Assembly (NCBI GenBank): GCA_963747375.1
Contig: CAVVFL010000011.1
Coordinates: 186,001-250,000, forward strand
Length of the DNA: 64,000 nucleotides
From: Sva-07 sp963747375
GTDB taxonomy: Bacteria > Actinomycetota > Acidimicrobiia > Acidimicrobiales > Ilumatobacteraceae
Direction: 5' to 3'
The position numbers and the translations under genes are program-made. Positions 62,843 to 64,000 of this stretch are shown here, in pieces (the first letter of the stretch is position 1; the number at the start of each line of letters is the position of its first letter). Under the pieces are notes generated by a model that was given only the letters and a program-made list of their open reading frames with translations, had not been told where the DNA came from and did not search any database.

Positions 62843-62877
62843 CGTCCAATGCGTTCACTCACGGACTCGACGATCCG

Positions 62878-63531
62878 GTGTCACCGAGCACCGACGACGC
62901 TGAGCAGACGATCTCCGACGAGGCGACGCAGAAGCTGCTGAAGGGCGTGGTCATCGCTCTTGCGGCGATCATCGTGATCGGACTCTTCGCCGGAGCGGCG
63001 ATCTGGGCACTCCAGGGCGACGACGAGTCACAGGCACCGATGAACGCCGTCGACGTCGGCTTCCTCCAGGACATGCTCGACCACCACGAGCAGGCGTTGC
63101 TGATCTCGAACCTCTACATCGACAACAACCCCGAGGGCGATGCCGTGCCGTACGCCGAGGAGGTCATCATGTTCCAGACCCGCGACATGGGCTGGATGCG
63201 CGACTGGCTGGCCGAGGAGGGGTACGCCCCGGGCGAGCCCGACCGGATCGCGATGCAGTGGATGAACGAGCCCGTCCCGGTCGCCGAGATGACCGGCATG
63301 CAGACGCCCGAGCGGCTCGCGGAACTCGCCGATGCGAGTGGCGCCGACGCCGACCGGCTGTTCTTCGAGATCATGACCGACCATCACCTCGGCGGCGTCC
63401 ACATGGCCGATCACGCCGCGGCCAACGGCGCCCGCCAGGAGATCATCGACTTCGCCGAAGCGGTCTCACGCAACCAGCGCATCGAAGTGGTCGAGTACGC
63501 AGGCGCCATGCACCGCCTCGGCCTCACCTGA
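62878..63531 (+). CDS. DUF305 (ferritin-like, metal-associated) membrane-anchored protein
   Basis: 217 residues from GTG 62878. One membrane helix (about 18-40) precedes an extracytoplasmic DUF305 domain. The domain has M-L-D-H-H-E-Q-A, M-F-Q-T-R-D-M-G-W-M, and T-D-H-H-L-G-G-V-H-M-A-D-H, giving His/Met-rich helices. DUF305 proteins often accompany copper genes, which fits the divergent ycnI-copCD. The true start may be ATG 62849 (TAGACT ahead of it) if one base is missing near 62875. Confidence 0.8.
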   Translation: MSPSTDDAEQTISDEATQKLLKGVVIALAAIIVIGLFAGAAIWALQGDDESQAPMNAVDVGFLQDMLDHHEQALLISNLYIDNNPEGDAVPYAEEVIMFQTRDMGWMRDWLAEEGYAPGEPDRIAMQWMNEPVPVAEMTGMQTPERLAELADASGADADRLFFEIMTDHHLGGVHMADHAAANGARQEIIDFAEAVSRNQRIEVVEYAGAMHRLGLT

Positions 63532-63549
63532 CCGCCGCCAACCCGCCGA

Positions 63550-63653
63550 GCGATGAGCGAAGGCCCGGATACCGGCTGCTCGCTCATCGCCTCGTGGTTC
63601 ACCCCGAGCGATGAGCGAACGGCCCGGATACCGGCGCTCGCTCATCGCTCGGG
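63550..63653. terminator. Tandemly duplicated palindrome between convergent genes
   Basis: Unit 1: GCGATGAGCGA (63550-63560) and TCGCTCATCGC (63580-63590). Unit 2: CCCGAGCGATGAGCGA (63603-63618) and TCGCTCATCGCTCGGG (63638-63653). Both loops carry GGCCCGGATACCGGC. It separates the DUF305 gene and pcrA. Confidence 0.65.
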
Positions 63654-63658
63654 TGAGG

Positions 63659-64000
63659 TCAGCGCTTCTTGAGGGGGGCCCAGGCGAGGGCGAGGTGCTT
63701 GGTGCCAGCGCCGGGGAAGTTGATGGTGGCCTCGGCCTTCTCGCCGGTGCCGGAGATGTCGATGATCACGCCGTCACCGAACGCGGGATGCTCGACGTCG
63801 TCGCCGATGCGCAGCCCGAGATCCTGGCTGTTCGACGGCGTCGGTGCGGGCTTCGAGCCGGATCGGATCGCCGCTTCGACCACGCGGTCGCGATGCGCGT
63901 CCTGATCGGCCTTCGCGTCGAGGATGTCGGCGTTGATGTCACGTCCGCCACCACCACTCCCCCGCCGGTATGCGGGCGGGTCGCCGTAGTCGGAGTCGCT
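63659..64000 (-). CDS. pcrA: C-terminal end of PcrA/UvrD-type DNA helicase (5' part outside window)
   Basis: About 113 residues to the window edge. After a Gly/Arg-rich disordered stretch comes the Tudor-like C-terminal domain: G-D-D-V-E-H-P-A-F-G-D-G-V-I, then A-T-I-N-F-P-G-A-G-T-K-H-L and a final A-P-L-K-K-R. This ending is characteristic of PcrA, where the domain binds RNA polymerase. The helicase motifs are outside the window, so the name rests on this domain only. Confidence 0.82.
   Translation of the reverse strand, partial: SDSDYGDPPAYRRGSGGGGRDINADILDAKADQDAHRDRVVEAAIRSGSKPAPTPSNSQDLGLRIGDDVEHPAFGDGVIIDISGTGEKAEATINFPGAGTKHLALAWAPLKKR

Overview
The window is 64 kb of ordinary core chromosome from a GC-rich actinobacterium. 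Two WhiB regulators, an OmpR-type SenX3-RegX3 pair wired to phosphate transport, DUF3097, a DUF2342-type protein, a B12-domain mutase subunit and dense GTG starts all fit. The protein set and intergenic style suggest class Acidimicrobiia (Ilumatobacter-like), but this is inference without a database search. I see no tRNA, rRNA, CRISPR array, insertion sequence, prophage or integrase, and no gene-free stretch longer than about 240 bases.

Layout. 1-13.9 kb holds a partial prenyltransferase-like gene, plsC, two MFS transporters, a nitroreductase-methyltransferase pair, a TesB thioesterase, a PQQ-type sugar dehydrogenase, a RIO kinase, PPK2, MreB, MoaE, an epimerase and a DUF2342 protein. 13.9-23.3 kb is a phosphate and polyphosphate block: pstS-pstC-pstA-pstB-phoU-senX3-regX3 runs on the minus strand behind a canonical PHO box, with ppk1 just upstream. 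23.5-31.9 kb holds two whiB genes flanking tatA, a MoxR-type ATPase and its vWA partner separated by a cyclase gene and a GH1-like gene, and a GH2-like hydrolase. 31.9-44.3 kb is central metabolism: sdhCAB, membrane pyrophosphatase, DUF3097, an SDR, a Fpg/Nei glycosylase, deoD, a META-domain lipoprotein and mdh. 44.4-55.4 kb holds two tandem OafA-type O-acyltransferases with SGNH domains, metF, purH, sucCD and a B12-binding mutase domain. 55.4-64 kb holds a large cyclase-ATPase-TPR regulator, a flavodoxin, a CDF metal exporter, a copper module (ycnI-copCD), a DUF305 protein and the C-terminus of PcrA/UvrD.

Two window-wide properties stand out. First, about 40 single-base frame disruptions cut 28 or so genes, many of them housekeeping (sucC, sucD, mdh, metF, pstA, pstB, pstC, ppk1, hppA). 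Nearly all are repaired by removing one base, often from a short homopolymer. They look like residual insertion-type sequencing errors, so I annotate each affected locus as one CDS spanning the shift. Second, at least 18 genes carry a TANNNT hexamer 6-8 nt before the start codon, so leaderless transcription appears to be the normal mode here.

The intergenic spaces hold many long, near-perfect palindromes. Most lie between convergent genes (probable bidirectional terminators). Two small repeat families recur at unrelated positions, one of them with compensatory base changes in the stem. The coherent biological theme is phosphorus: Pho-box-controlled Pst uptake with its own sensor pair, PPK1, PPK2, and a membrane pyrophosphatase of the K+-dependent sequence type.
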